Positions 32,738 through 41,778 of a stretch of DNA of 64,000 bases are shown piece after piece. Position 1 is the first letter of the stretch. Every line of letters begins with the position of its first letter. The stretch covers positions 1 to 64,000 of the forward strand of contig CAYHAL010000002.1 of assembly GCA_964354655.1 (NCBI GenBank), read 5' to 3'. The translations under genes were made by a program, and so were the position numbers. The notes below the pieces were generated by a model that was not told where the DNA came from, ran no database searches, and saw nothing but the letters and a program-made list of their open reading frames with translations. Origin of the DNA: E44-bin46 sp964354655 (GTDB taxonomy: Bacteria; Chloroflexota; Dehalococcoidia; Dehalococcoidales; E44-bin46).

Positions 32738-34801
32738 ATGACGCAATACGGACTGGAGAACATTCGCAACCTTGTTTTACTATCCCACAGCGGAGCCGGT
32801 AAGACATCACTGTCAGAAGCCATCCTATTTTCTGCCGGGGCAATTACCCGTCTGGGCAAGGTTGAGGACGGGACGACTACCTCAGATTATGACCCGGCTG
32901 AAATAAAGCGCAAGATTAGCATTAGCCTGTCTATGCTTCCCTGCCAGTGGAAGGAGACTAAGATTAACCTTATTGATACCCCCGGTTATTCCGACTTTGT
33001 CGGTGAGGTCAAAGCCGCCATAAGGGTTTGCGAGGGAGCAATAATTGTGATATGTGCTGCCTCTGGGGTTGAAGTTGGCTCGGAACAAGTATGGGGGTAC
33101 TGTGAGGAAGCTAGTCTTCCTCGCCTTATCTTTGTTAATAAGATGGACCGTGAGAATGCCGACTTCTACCGAACCTTGAAGCAGCTTCAGTCAAAGTTTG
33201 GCGCTAGATGCCTTCCCCTCCAGTTGCCTATAGGTGCCCAAGCCGATTTTCAAGGGATAGTCGACCTGCTGACAATGAAAAGCTATACCGGTTTCCCGGT
33301 AAAGGAGGGTGATATCCCTTCATCTCTAACCGACCAAGCCAATTCTTTTCGGGAGAAGCTGGTAGAAGCAGTAGCCGAAATTGATGATAGGCTTATCGAG
33401 AAGTATCTAAATGGTGAGGAACTCACTCTGGAGGAGCTAAATAACGGCTTACGCCAGGCGGTGACAACTGGCAAGATTGCGCCGGTTCTGGCTTGTTCAG
33501 CGTTAAAGAATATAGGCATTGCTCCGCTCCTAGACACTATGTATAGTTATCTGCCATCACCCAAAAAACGTGAGGTAGTTATTGTTGGCGATTCAGCTAA
33601 GCAGGTACAGAAGATTGAGCCATCTCAGGATGCTTCGCTAGCCGCTCTGGTGTTCAAAACCAGTGCCGACCCATATGTTGGTAAGCTTACCTACTTTCGG
33701 GTTTATATGGGCACCATTGAGAGCAATTCCCAGGTGTGGAACGCTACCCAAAATGAGGCAGAGCGCATCGGTCAGTTATTTACTTTGAGGGGTAAGACCC
33801 AAGAACCAGTATCTCGGCTTAACGCTGGAGACATCGGAACGGTAGCCAAATTGAATGTAACCAATACCGGAGACACATTGTGCCGGCGCGATAAGCCAAT
33901 GACCATTGCCCCAGTTCTATTCCCCGAACCAGCCTTCAGCGAGGCAGTGCATCCCAAGACAAAAACCGACCTAGATAAGCTGGGGGTAGCCTTATCCCGA
34001 CTGTCTGAGGAAGACCCTACCCTTAGGGTACATCGGGAGGCTGATACTAATGAGACTATTCTATCCGGGCTTGGTGAGACTCATATTGAAGTAGCTACCG
34101 AGAAGATGTCACGTAAATTCGGTGTTAGTGTACAACTAGAAACCCCCAAGGTTCCTTATAAAGAGACTATCACCATACCAGCTAAGGCTGAGTATAAGCA
34201 CAAGAAACAGACCGGGGGGCACGGTCAATACGGGCACGTCTTCCTGGAGCTGGAGCCTTTACCTCGTGGCAGTGGTCGTGAGTTTGTTGATAAGGTGGTG
34301 GGTGGCGCCATACCTAAGAACTATATCCCAGCCGTAGAGAAGGGGGTTAACGAAGCCGCTCAGGAAGGGGTCTTGGCTGGCTATCCCGTCGTTGACGTAA
34401 AGACGACGGTATACGATGGCACCTTTCACCCGGTTGATTCCTCGGATATATGCTTCAAGATTGCCGGGGCACAGGCGCTGAAGAAGGGGCTATCCCAAGG
34501 GCAACCTATCCTCATAGAACCGATAATGAATATTAAAGTTAGATTCCCTGAGGAGTTCACCGGCGACATTATTGGTGACCTTAACACCAAACGAGCCCGG
34601 GTGCTGGGGATGAGTCCCGAGCCTGGGACGAACGTTATTGAAGCCAAAGTGCCCCAGGCTGAGGTCCTGCGCTATGCTATAGACCTAAAGTCAATAACCC
34701 AGGGGAGGGGAACCTTCACCGTTGACTTCAGCCACTATGAAGAAGTCCCGCCCCAAACCACCCAAAAGATTATCGCCGAAAAACAAGCCAAGAAGGCTTA
34801 A
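32738..34801 (+). CDS. fusA2: Elongation factor G-like translational GTPase (EF-G2 type)
   Basis: The 687-residue protein has all EF-G domains: GTPase with P-loop SHSGAGKTS (16-24), DTPGYSDF (G3) and NKMDREN (G4), then domains II-V including GGHGQYGHV and the C-terminal GDIIGDLNTKRARVLGM. The P-loop has SGAGKT where canonical EF-G has DAGKTT, marking the second EF-G family found beside the main fusA in many bacteria. It is not next to rpsL, rpsG or tuf. Its precise role (translocation, recycling or stress) is not settled. Its stop overlaps the prmC stop from the other strand. Confidence 0.93.
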   Translation: MTQYGLENIRNLVLLSHSGAGKTSLSEAILFSAGAITRLGKVEDGTTTSDYDPAEIKRKISISLSMLPCQWKETKINLIDTPGYSDFVGEVKAAIRVCEGAIIVICAASGVEVGSEQVWGYCEEASLPRLIFVNKMDRENADFYRTLKQLQSKFGARCLPLQLPIGAQADFQGIVDLLTMKSYTGFPVKEGDIPSSLTDQANSFREKLVEAVAEIDDRLIEKYLNGEELTLEELNNGLRQAVTTGKIAPVLACSALKNIGIAPLLDTMYSYLPSPKKREVVIVGDSAKQVQKIEPSQDASLAALVFKTSADPYVGKLTYFRVYMGTIESNSQVWNATQNEAERIGQLFTLRGKTQEPVSRLNAGDIGTVAKLNVTNTGDTLCRRDKPMTIAPVLFPEPAFSEAVHPKTKTDLDKLGVALSRLSEEDPTLRVHREADTNETILSGLGETHIEVATEKMSRKFGVSVQLETPKVPYKETITIPAKAEYKHKKQTGGHGQYGHVFLELEPLPRGSGREFVDKVVGGAIPKNYIPAVEKGVNEAAQEGVLAGYPVVDVKTTVYDGTFHPVDSSDICFKIAGAQALKKGLSQGQPILIEPIMNIKVRFPEEFTGDIIGDLNTKRARVLGMSPEPGTNVIEAKVPQAEVLRYAIDLKSITQGRGTFTVDFSHYEEVPPQTTQKIIAEKQAKKA

Positions 34802-35676
34802 AAGACCCCCCTAACCTTAGGCTCAAGGTTAGCTCGCAGGGTAAGGGTTAGACGTACCACCCGGTCTATGCCTCTCAAATCTGATATAACTTCTATCTTA
34901 GCCGACGGGAAGAGACTAGACAATTGGGTGGTTACTGTCCCGGTTTGCCCTTGTCCCATCTCCACAAGTAGAGAGCCGCCAGGGCAGAGCCTATCACCAA
35001 CCTGCTGACATAACTGGCGTATCTTTTCCAGACCGTCTGAACCTCCGCTTAGCGCCAGCAGCGGCTCAAAACCGGCTGAATTTATGTGCGGCAATTCTAC
35101 TTCCTTAACGTAGGGCAGGTTAGCTATTATCAGGTCAACAGGCCCGGGTAGGGGGTCAAGCATATCGCCTTGGAGGAGGCAGACTCTTTCTACCACCCCA
35201 TGCTTCTGGCAGTTAACTAGGGCAACTTTAAGGGCAGAAGCCGATATATCGGTGGCATAGATTCTTGCCTGTGGTAGATTTAGTGCCAGGCTAATGGCAA
35301 TAGCACCACACCCAGTGCCAATTTCGGCAATGCTAGACACTGCGCCATTTTGAGCCAGTTTAAGCGCTTTCTCCACCAGTAACTCGCTTTCTGGTCGGGG
35401 AATGAAAACGCTAGGCTCAACGTAGAAATCAAGCCCATAGAACTCACGATGCCCTATTATATAGGCTATAGGCTCGCCGCTCAGGCGGCGCTTAATTAGG
35501 TGCCAGAAATCCTCTTCTTCCTTAGCGCTTAATTCACGGTCAAGGTCTAGATATAACTGAACTCGGCTTAGTCTTAGGGCATGCCGTAGCAATAGCTCGC
35601 ACTCAAGACAAGCCTCTTCAATGCTATTAGCCACCAGAATCCCGCTGGCACAATTAAGAGCCTGCTTCAGGGTCAC
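34798..35676 (-). CDS. prmC: Release factor glutamine methyltransferase
   Basis: PrmC methylates the Gln of the GGQ motif in release factors RF1 and RF2. The 292 residues contain an N-terminal helical domain, the SAM motif IAEIGTGCGAIAISLAL and the substrate-binding ANLPYV, which replaces the common NPPY. It overlaps the end of prfA by 4 nt, the usual operon of enzyme and substrate. Its stop overlaps that of the convergent fusA2. Confidence 0.95.
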   Translation of the reverse strand: MTLKQALNCASGILVANSIEEACLECELLLRHALRLSRVQLYLDLDRELSAKEEEDFWHLIKRRLSGEPIAYIIGHREFYGLDFYVEPSVFIPRPESELLVEKALKLAQNGAVSSIAEIGTGCGAIAISLALNLPQARIYATDISASALKVALVNCQKHGVVERVCLLQGDMLDPLPGPVDLIIANLPYVKEVELPHINSAGFEPLLALSGGSDGLEKIRQLCQQVGDRLCPGGSLLVEMGQGQTGTVTTQLSSLFPSAKIEVISDLRGIDRVVRLTLTLRANLEPKVRGVF

Positions 35677-36743
35677 GCCAGTTGCTTCTCCAGCCGTTCC
35701 ATCTGGTCATTAGCGGCTAGGGCATCGATAAGCTCATCAAGCTCACCGGCTAGGATTCGGGGCAGGTTGTGGAGGGTAAGACTAATACGGTGGTCGGTAA
35801 CACGGTCCTGAGGGAAATTATAGGTTCGTATCTTCTCAGCCCGGTCGCCGGTGCCTACCTGGGAGCGGCGCTCTCTAGTCATTGCCTCCTCCTGTTTGCG
35901 CTGCTCCATATCTAGCAGTCGGGCCCGGAGCACTGCCATCGCTCTCATTCTGTTTCTTAGCTGTGAGCGCTCATCCTGACAAGTGGCGACTACCCCGGTA
36001 GGCAAGTGGGTGATGCGAACAGCGGTGGCTACCTTATTTACATTCTGCCCCCCAGCCCCCCGGCTATGGAAGATGTCAACCTTCAGGTCATCGGGATTGA
36101 TAGACACCTCTACCTCATCCGCCTCAGGGAGAACAACTACCGTAGCCGTTGAGGTGTGGATTCTGCTCGAAGATTCAGTGACCGGCACCCGTTGCACCCG
36201 GTGCACCCCCCTCTCATACCTCAGCCGACTGAAAGCACCTTTGCCTTTTATTTCAAATATGATTTCTTTGAAACTACCAATGTCGGTCTCGTTGACATTA
36301 ATAATATCAACCCCCCAACCCTTAGACTGAGCATACCGACTATACATGCGGAAGAGGCCAGCAGCAAACAGCCCGGCTTCCTCACCACCAGCCCCAGCCC
36401 GAATCTCCATAATGATGTCTCGTTCATCGCTAGCATCCTTAGGCAAGAGGGCAAATTTTAGCTCCTGAAGCAGATGGTCTAGCTTTGACTCAAGGCTCTC
36501 TATCTCCTGCTTGACCAAAGCCACCATGTCGGCATCTAGCTCGCCTTTTAGCATCGCCTTGGTCTCTTCTAGCGACCTAGAGGTGGCTTTGTACTGCCTA
36601 TACTTGGTTACCAAATCTTCGATGCCGGCTCTCTCCTGAGCCAGTGCCTGCAACCGCTTCAGGTCAGATGCCACCTCAGGCATAGCTATCTCTCGCTCTA
36701 GCTCTTGGTATCGCTTCTCTATCCTGTCTAGTTGGTCTAACAT
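35673..36743 (-). CDS. prfA: Peptide chain release factor 1
   Basis: RF1 ends translation at UAA and UAG. The 356 residues are standard. The stop-codon motif reads PVT (within RVQRVPVTES), the RF1 PxT type. The catalytic loop is GAGGQNVNK. prmC follows with a 4-nt overlap. The gene starts the reverse run from a 112-nt divergent gap shared with pyrD. Confidence 0.97.
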   Translation of the reverse strand: MLDQLDRIEKRYQELEREIAMPEVASDLKRLQALAQERAGIEDLVTKYRQYKATSRSLEETKAMLKGELDADMVALVKQEIESLESKLDHLLQELKFALLPKDASDERDIIMEIRAGAGGEEAGLFAAGLFRMYSRYAQSKGWGVDIINVNETDIGSFKEIIFEIKGKGAFSRLRYERGVHRVQRVPVTESSSRIHTSTATVVVLPEADEVEVSINPDDLKVDIFHSRGAGGQNVNKVATAVRITHLPTGVVATCQDERSQLRNRMRAMAVLRARLLDMEQRKQEEAMTRERRSQVGTGDRAEKIRTYNFPQDRVTDHRISLTLHNLPRILAGELDELIDALAANDQMERLEKQLA

Positions 36744-36797
36744 GATTATGTTGCCTCGCTAGACTATTATATCACAGCCCCAGATAGCACTCAAAAG

Positions 36798-36826
36798 TTG
36801 CCACCCCAGCCCACATAGCCTATAAT
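36798..36826 (+). promoter_or_regulatory. Promoter of pyrD
   Basis: TTGCCA (36798-36803), a 17-nt spacer and a perfect TATAAT (36821-36826). It is followed by an AAGGAGA ribosome site at 36844-36850, which marks the true pyrD start at 36856. Confidence 0.75.
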
Positions 36827-36855
36827 AGCCCAGACAACTTTATAAGGAGATAGCT

Positions 36856-37779
36856 ACGAATCTTTCAGTTCAATTAGCACCCAAACACCAGTCGGGTTTA
36901 CTACTAGCCAACCCGGTGATGACCGCCTCAGGCACTTTTGGCTACGGGACGGAATATAGCCACCTGTTTGATATTCAAAGGCTTGGAGCTATCATATCTA
37001 AAGCAACTACCCTTGAACCTAGAAACGGCAATCCGCAACCTAGGCTTGCCGAAACCGCCTGTGGCGTACTCAATTCAATTGGACTACAGAATATTGGCGT
37101 TGACGCCGTAATTAAACAAAAAGCGCCAATCTGGGCAAGCTGGCGAGTGCCGGTTATAGTTAACATTGCCGGTGAAACTATTGACGATTACGCCCGACTG
37201 GCTGGCAAGCTGAATGGGGTAGCTGGAATTAGTGCCATTGAAGTAAACATCAGTTGCCCTAATATCAAAGCCGGTGGCGCTGAGTTTGGCGCCGATCCCA
37301 AATCAGCCGCCGAAGTAACCGCCGCCGTCAAGGCAGCTACCTCTCTGCCAGTCCTGGTCAAACTAACCCCAAACACCAGCAATATAGCTAAGATTGCAAT
37401 CGCTGTGGCTGAAGCTGGAGCTGACGCCATATCCTTAATCAACACCATAAAGGGCATGGTCATTGATATCACCCAGCGTCGACCTCTATTAGGCAATATA
37501 ACTGGAGGGCTATCCGGACCGGCCATCAAACCCGTGGCGTTATATATGGTATATGAGGTGGCTGGGGCAGTGGGGGTACCGGTTATTGGCTGCGGTGGCA
37601 TCGCTACCGCCAGCGATGCCATTGAGTTTATTATGGCTGGAGCCAGTGCCATTCAGGTAGGCACGGCTAGCTTTACCAACCCCCGCGCCCCACTAGAGGT
37701 GTTAGAGGGAATGGAGCAATTCGTGCAACAACAGGGGATAGAGGATATAACTGAGCTTATCGGTGCCGCCCGGCGCTAG
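36856..37779 (+). CDS. pyrD: Dihydroorotate dehydrogenase (class 1B-like), ACG start
   Basis: PyrD oxidises dihydroorotate to orotate in pyrimidine synthesis. Family proteins begin like MNLSV..LAG...NPVMTASGTFGYG. Here the same reading is open from 36856 (NLSVQLAPKHQSG), but the first codon is ACG, placed 5 nt after an AAGGAGA site. The first standard start, GTG at 36916, would cut off 20 conserved residues and has no ribosome site. With ACG the protein has 307 residues, the usual length. VNISCPNIKAGG and CGGIATASDAIEF mark the active and FMN sites. No pyrK partner is adjacent; pyrF is at 52337. Confidence 0.9.
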   Translation, partial: TNLSVQLAPKHQSGLLLANPVMTASGTFGYGTEYSHLFDIQRLGAIISKATTLEPRNGNPQPRLAETACGVLNSIGLQNIGVDAVIKQKAPIWASWRVPVIVNIAGETIDDYARLAGKLNGVAGISAIEVNISCPNIKAGGAEFGADPKSAAEVTAAVKAATSLPVLVKLTPNTSNIAKIAIAVAEAGADAISLINTIKGMVIDITQRRPLLGNITGGLSGPAIKPVALYMVYEVAGAVGVPVIGCGGIATASDAIEFIMAGASAIQVGTASFTNPRAPLEVLEGMEQFVQQQGIEDITELIGAARR

Positions 37780-37782
37780 GGC

Positions 37783-37811
37783 TTGACTTTTAGCAATTAT
37801 TTGTTAATAAT
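37783..37811 (+). promoter_or_regulatory. Promoter of ABC ATPase gene
   Basis: TTGACT (37783-37788), a 17-nt spacer and AATAAT (37806-37811), starting right after the pyrD stop. The ABC gene can thus be expressed on its own. Confidence 0.55.
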
Positions 37812-37852
37812 AAATCGGCTAAATATGGAACTTGTTAGAAGGGAGGGGTAAC

Positions 37853-39376
37853 ATGCCAGAAGTTGCATTACAAATGACCGGGGTTAGCAAGTCCTTTAGC
37901 GGTGTCAGGGTGCTAAAAGGCGTGGACTTTGAAGTATATAAAGGCGAAGTCCACGGTCTGGTAGGCGAAAATGGTGCCGGTAAAAGCGTCCTGATGAAAA
38001 CCCTGATGGGTGTCCACCGCCCTGACAGCGGCAGGTATATTGTAGGTGGTCAAGAGGTTAAATTTGCCAATCCTGCCGAAGCCCAGCGCCAACGCGTCTC
38101 CATGGTTTATCAGGAGTTTGGGCTGGTACAGTTTCTCAGCGTAGCTGAAAACATCCTTATGGGCAGGTTACCTTCACGGCGGGGCTTTATACAACGGGGT
38201 AAGGCGTATGAGGAATCTAGAAGACTGCTGAAGATGTTAGGCAGCGGCATCTCCCCTCAAACTATAATATCCGACCTTAAGGTAGCTGACCAGCAGGAAG
38301 TCGAAATTGCCAGGGCACTTTCATATGACCCGGTGGTCTTTATCATGGACGAGCCAACATCCGCCCTATCATTTGACGAAATCCGAGACTTATTTAGCCT
38401 CATCAGAAGCCTGCGCGATAAGGGCATTGCAATCGTATATATAAGCCACAAATTGGACGAGGTCTTCGAGATTACCGACCGGGTCACAGTTATACGAGAC
38501 GGAGTCATAGTGTCCACCGACAACACCGGCGAAATAACACCCGGCACCCTTATGGAAAGGATGACCGGAAAGAAAATCGCTGTCGAGATTCACCGAGAAG
38601 CCAGCAAGTATGCCAAGCCGCCAGAAAATATACTTGAACTTCATGACTTTGAGGCGAAAGGCTTGTTCTCTGACATTAACCTGACGGTCGGGAAAAAGGA
38701 AATCGTTGGCATAGCTGGGCTTTTGGGCGCCGGCAAGACTGAGCTGGGCAAAGCCATCTTTGGTGCTTTACCCAAGACCATCCCCGTAACCGGAAAATAC
38801 CTATTTGAAGGTAAAGAGGTGGACATGAAAACCCTTACCCCTGGCAAAGCCAAGAAAATGGGTATTGGCCTTGTCACCGAGGACCGTCACTCCGAAGGTA
38901 TGATATCCGAGCAATCTGTCTCCTTCAACGTAACCTTACCAGCGTTAAACAGGGTAACCAGGCGGGCTGTGGTAATAGGTAGAAGAGTATTAGAGTTGGT
39001 CCAGGGCATTATTAAGGCTGTGGTTCTCCGTCCACCTGAACCCGGCAGGTTGGTCAAGCTCCTTAGTGGTGGTAACCAGCAGAAAGTGGTAATTGGTAAG
39101 TGGCTTGCCGCTCAAGCCCGACTCTTAATGCTAGATGAACCAACTCGTGGCGTTGATGTCGGGGCACGTGAGGAAATCTACGATGTAGTGACCCAACTGG
39201 CTAGGGGCGGAATTGGCGTGTTGCTTCTCTCGTCAGACTTGAGGGAAATTATGAAGGCCTCCGACCGAATCCTAGTCATGCGCCACGGGCGGATTATCAC
39301 CGAACTTTTACCCCATGAAACCTCCGAGGCAAAACTCCTGGCACTTGTACTGGGAGAGAAAGTAGCCAATAAGTAA
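37853..39376 (+). CDS. Sugar/nucleoside-type ABC transporter ATPase (two NBDs), orphan
   Basis: This 507-residue protein has two fused nucleotide-binding domains, as in RbsA/MglA and the nucleoside (BmpA/YufO-type) importers. Start: ATG at 37853 with GGGAGGGG 4 nt upstream. First domain: GENGAGKSVLMK, then a degenerate signature and IMDEPTSAL. Second domain: GLLGAGKTELGK, signature LSGGNQQKVVIGK, MLDEPTRGVDVG. The TEDRHSEGM motif is typical of this family. No permease or binding-protein gene lies beside it, so the partners must be encoded elsewhere or lost. The upstream gene is pyrD, which weakly favours a nucleoside substrate. Confidence 0.9.
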   Translation: MPEVALQMTGVSKSFSGVRVLKGVDFEVYKGEVHGLVGENGAGKSVLMKTLMGVHRPDSGRYIVGGQEVKFANPAEAQRQRVSMVYQEFGLVQFLSVAENILMGRLPSRRGFIQRGKAYEESRRLLKMLGSGISPQTIISDLKVADQQEVEIARALSYDPVVFIMDEPTSALSFDEIRDLFSLIRSLRDKGIAIVYISHKLDEVFEITDRVTVIRDGVIVSTDNTGEITPGTLMERMTGKKIAVEIHREASKYAKPPENILELHDFEAKGLFSDINLTVGKKEIVGIAGLLGAGKTELGKAIFGALPKTIPVTGKYLFEGKEVDMKTLTPGKAKKMGIGLVTEDRHSEGMISEQSVSFNVTLPALNRVTRRAVVIGRRVLELVQGIIKAVVLRPPEPGRLVKLLSGGNQQKVVIGKWLAAQARLLMLDEPTRGVDVGAREEIYDVVTQLARGGIGVLLLSSDLREIMKASDRILVMRHGRIITELLPHETSEAKLLALVLGEKVANK

Positions 39377-39405
39377 CCCAATCCGATTTACCGGTATAGC
39401 ATAGC

Positions 39406-39972
39406 TTATACTAATTTTTGCCCGGCGATGAAAGCCTGACGCAAGGCATCAGGATGTTTCTTTATCGCCCCTTTCTCATCCACCCCGGGGAATACTAATT
39501 CACCAATATAAGTAATATCCAGGACCTTGAACAAGCTCTTTACTGTAGCCAGCGCTGACTCAAACCCATTGGCTGCACTTCTGCCACCAACAGAAACAAA
39601 TAATCCCTTCCTCTCTCGCCTATTGCCCAGCGGTGGCAATTTAAGCCTGTATTTCCTTGCCCACAGTGCCTGGCAACGGTCAATCATTGCCTTCGCCTGA
39701 GCAGTTACCCCCATAAAATGTATCGGCGAAGCCAGAACCAACCGGTCTGCCTGCTCCAGCTCTCTATAAACTACCTGCATATCATCCTCTACCTTACACC
39801 TACCCATCTTTAGACAAGCATCGCAGTGCTGGCAGGCAGCAATATTAAGGTCATTAAGGATGATAGTTTTGACCTCAGCCCCTCGGCTAGCGGCACCCCT
39901 CATAACCTCACTCAATAATATGTCGGTGTTACCACCCCGCCGCGGGCTACCAGCAAGACCAAGAACCTTCAA
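39406..39972 (-). CDS. Flavodoxin-like NAD(P)H-dependent FMN reductase
   Basis: This 188-residue paralogue of the protein at 684-1253 has GLAGSPRRGGNTDI (FMN phosphate loop), CQHCDACLKMGRC (about 47-59, possible iron-sulfur site) and ASPIHFMGV. The cysteine loop again suggests an iron-sulfur flavoprotein. It follows the BtrH-like gene by 12 nt in the same direction, so both are likely in one transcript. The substrate is unknown. Confidence 0.87.
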   Translation of the reverse strand: MKVLGLAGSPRRGGNTDILLSEVMRGAASRGAEVKTIILNDLNIAACQHCDACLKMGRCKVEDDMQVVYRELEQADRLVLASPIHFMGVTAQAKAMIDRCQALWARKYRLKLPPLGNRRERKGLFVSVGGRSAANGFESALATVKSLFKVLDITYIGELVFPGVDEKGAIKKHPDALRQAFIAGQKLV

Positions 39973-39984
39973 TCTAATCCTCCA

Positions 39985-41136
39985 CTAAATAATGCTGCTT
40001 AATGCCTGAAACGTCTTCCTCTCTATTTGAAAGCATCTTACAATACTTTGCTGCACATCAGATAGAAACTCAGGAGTTTTCTCCAAATCTTTTACCGCCG
40101 ACATCATCAAGCTATCTAACTCTACATTAATCTGCTTCATGGCTACTAAGGCACTTGGACCCTGCTCTTCAAATAGGCGGTTCTTTTCCCACATTAGCTC
40201 TCTCATCTTTTTTAGATTGGGCCAGGAATCGGGCATTAACCCCGAGGCAATCTTACTCCAGACAGCTGCCGATTCCCTCAGCATTTCGGCTACTTCTTTT
40301 AGCGCTGGCTGGTTTATAATTAAGCTGGCTTCTTCCAGAAACTGGGCATACATAGAGCGAAAGGCACTGCCACCAGTACCGCCTGTTTCTATATAGATAA
40401 AACCGTTCATCAACGCCCCCAATAGATTAACCCCCTTAAACTGTTCAGGCCATCTCACCACCAGCTTTGACCACTTTTCCATCCCGGCAAGTCCAATGTT
40501 TTTCATTGGCGGCTTCAGCATATTCTGGCAGCATTCCCGAATGCTCTTTCTAATGCCTTGTTCCAAGTTGGCTACTTTCGAAGGATAACTTATCTTAACC
40601 AGCCTATGTTTAGGCGGGAAGGGAGGAAATTTTGACCCTCGTGCCTTGGCTAAATCATCTATACTTACGGTTACCGGGTTTCTTCCCCGGTCATAGATAT
40701 AAACCTCACCCCTTGCCTCATCCAGACCAAAGACAACAAAAACATGCCCGCCGAAGTGAGCCACCTCAGGCATAGCGAAATAAGGCAGGTAAGCCATATC
40801 GCCATAAACAACCGCCGGCTCACCAGCACCAAGTAGTGCCTTTAATTCCTCATATCCCCTTTTGGAACTAGAAGTCTCGCTAATGGTCGCATCAGCACCA
40901 ATTCGGCGGCAGATATTGGTGGAGAAATCAGTACTTTCCCCAGAACGTCCGCCGACAAACGGGCTCGGCATCTTCCTCACATACCAGTAGATAAAACCAA
41001 CTCCCCCACCTAACCCCAAAAGCATTTCCTCTGATAGACAGAGCCCATGATAATCCAGCACCCTCTTTAATGCCGTGGTCTCACAATGCTTCCCGATAAA
41101 TGGCCTGAACCCTTCAACCATTAAACTCTCTGCCAT
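39985..41136 (-). CDS. BtrH N-terminal domain/DUF4872 protein
   Basis: The 383-residue protein starts with the BtrH-type N-terminal domain (KHCETTALKRVLDYHGL; about 15-145), a cysteine-peptidase-like fold related to C39-type domains and to BtrH, the acyltransferase of butirosin synthesis. The conserved Cys-18 and HVFVVFGLDE (about 135-144) could form a Cys-His site. A helical C-terminal DUF4872-like part follows. No antibiotic-synthesis genes are nearby, so butirosin-type chemistry is not implied. It lies between ybeY and the flavodoxin-like gene, all reverse. Confidence 0.82.
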   Translation of the reverse strand: MAESLMVEGFRPFIGKHCETTALKRVLDYHGLCLSEEMLLGLGGGVGFIYWYVRKMPSPFVGGRSGESTDFSTNICRRIGADATISETSSSKRGYEELKALLGAGEPAVVYGDMAYLPYFAMPEVAHFGGHVFVVFGLDEARGEVYIYDRGRNPVTVSIDDLAKARGSKFPPFPPKHRLVKISYPSKVANLEQGIRKSIRECCQNMLKPPMKNIGLAGMEKWSKLVVRWPEQFKGVNLLGALMNGFIYIETGGTGGSAFRSMYAQFLEEASLIINQPALKEVAEMLRESAAVWSKIASGLMPDSWPNLKKMRELMWEKNRLFEEQGPSALVAMKQINVELDSLMMSAVKDLEKTPEFLSDVQQSIVRCFQIERKTFQALSSII

Positions 41137-41138
41137 GA

Positions 41139-41642
41139 TTATTTCTCAAGTGTAGTTTCAATATAGCTCAGGATTTCCTCCTCCCTAGCTGCCATGAGAA
41201 GCTTTAGCTCAGGCTTTTCATCCTCATATCCCAGGACATGAAGCACACCATGAATGATAAGAATGGCTATTTCCCGTTTTATTGGATGTCCATGCTCCTC
41301 AGCCTGTATCACGGCTTGAGGAAAGGAAATGACCACCTCACCAAGGTGTAACACCCCATCAGGAGGCGCAACAAAAGGAGGAGCCCCTCCAGTAGGTAGC
41401 ATAGAAAAGGCTAGCACATCTGTAGGCTCATCCCTGCCTAAGTAGCTTCGATTTAGCTGCTGCACCCTTTCCTGAGTGGCAATAACCAGACCCAGCTCCA
41501 CATTAGAGCTAACACCATGAGCCATGAGAACCTGCTCGGCTACGCCCTGCAGCCAGCTCACCTCAGGGCACCCCTCAAATTCACCGTCAATTAGAACACT
41601 TATTTCCACAATCGCTTCGTGCCACCCATCATAGCACACCAT
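41139..41642 (-). CDS. ybeY: Endoribonuclease YbeY, third zinc His replaced
   Basis: YbeY is a metal-dependent RNase for 16S rRNA 3'-end maturation and ribosome quality control. The ATG at 41642 (GAGGG about 8 nt upstream) gives 167 residues; the open frame runs on upstream into the divergent promoter and is not used. GTG at 41609 is another choice. The family motif HGxLHLLGYDH appears as HGVLHVLGYED, so the third zinc-binding His is Asp. NRSYLGRDEPTDVLAFSM is intact. It lies 2 nt ahead of the BtrH-like gene. Confidence 0.9.
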   Translation of the reverse strand: MVCYDGWHEAIVEISVLIDGEFEGCPEVSWLQGVAEQVLMAHGVSSNVELGLVIATQERVQQLNRSYLGRDEPTDVLAFSMLPTGGAPPFVAPPDGVLHLGEVVISFPQAVIQAEEHGHPIKREIAILIIHGVLHVLGYEDEKPELKLLMAAREEEILSYIETTLEK

Positions 41643-41778
41643 AAAACAGCCCTCAACGAGGTTGTCTATAAACCTCACCCTACTAATCCCCTCCCCACGG
41701 TCATAATACGCCGCCCTTACTATGCTTAAAAGGGGAAATTTTGTATAATAAGAGGGACAAAGCAAAAAGGAGGAAAAT

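Noticed and set aside
36916..37779. pyrD starting at GTG 36916
   Set aside because: It would remove about 20 conserved N-terminal residues and has no ribosome site, whereas 36856 has both a good site and family homology.
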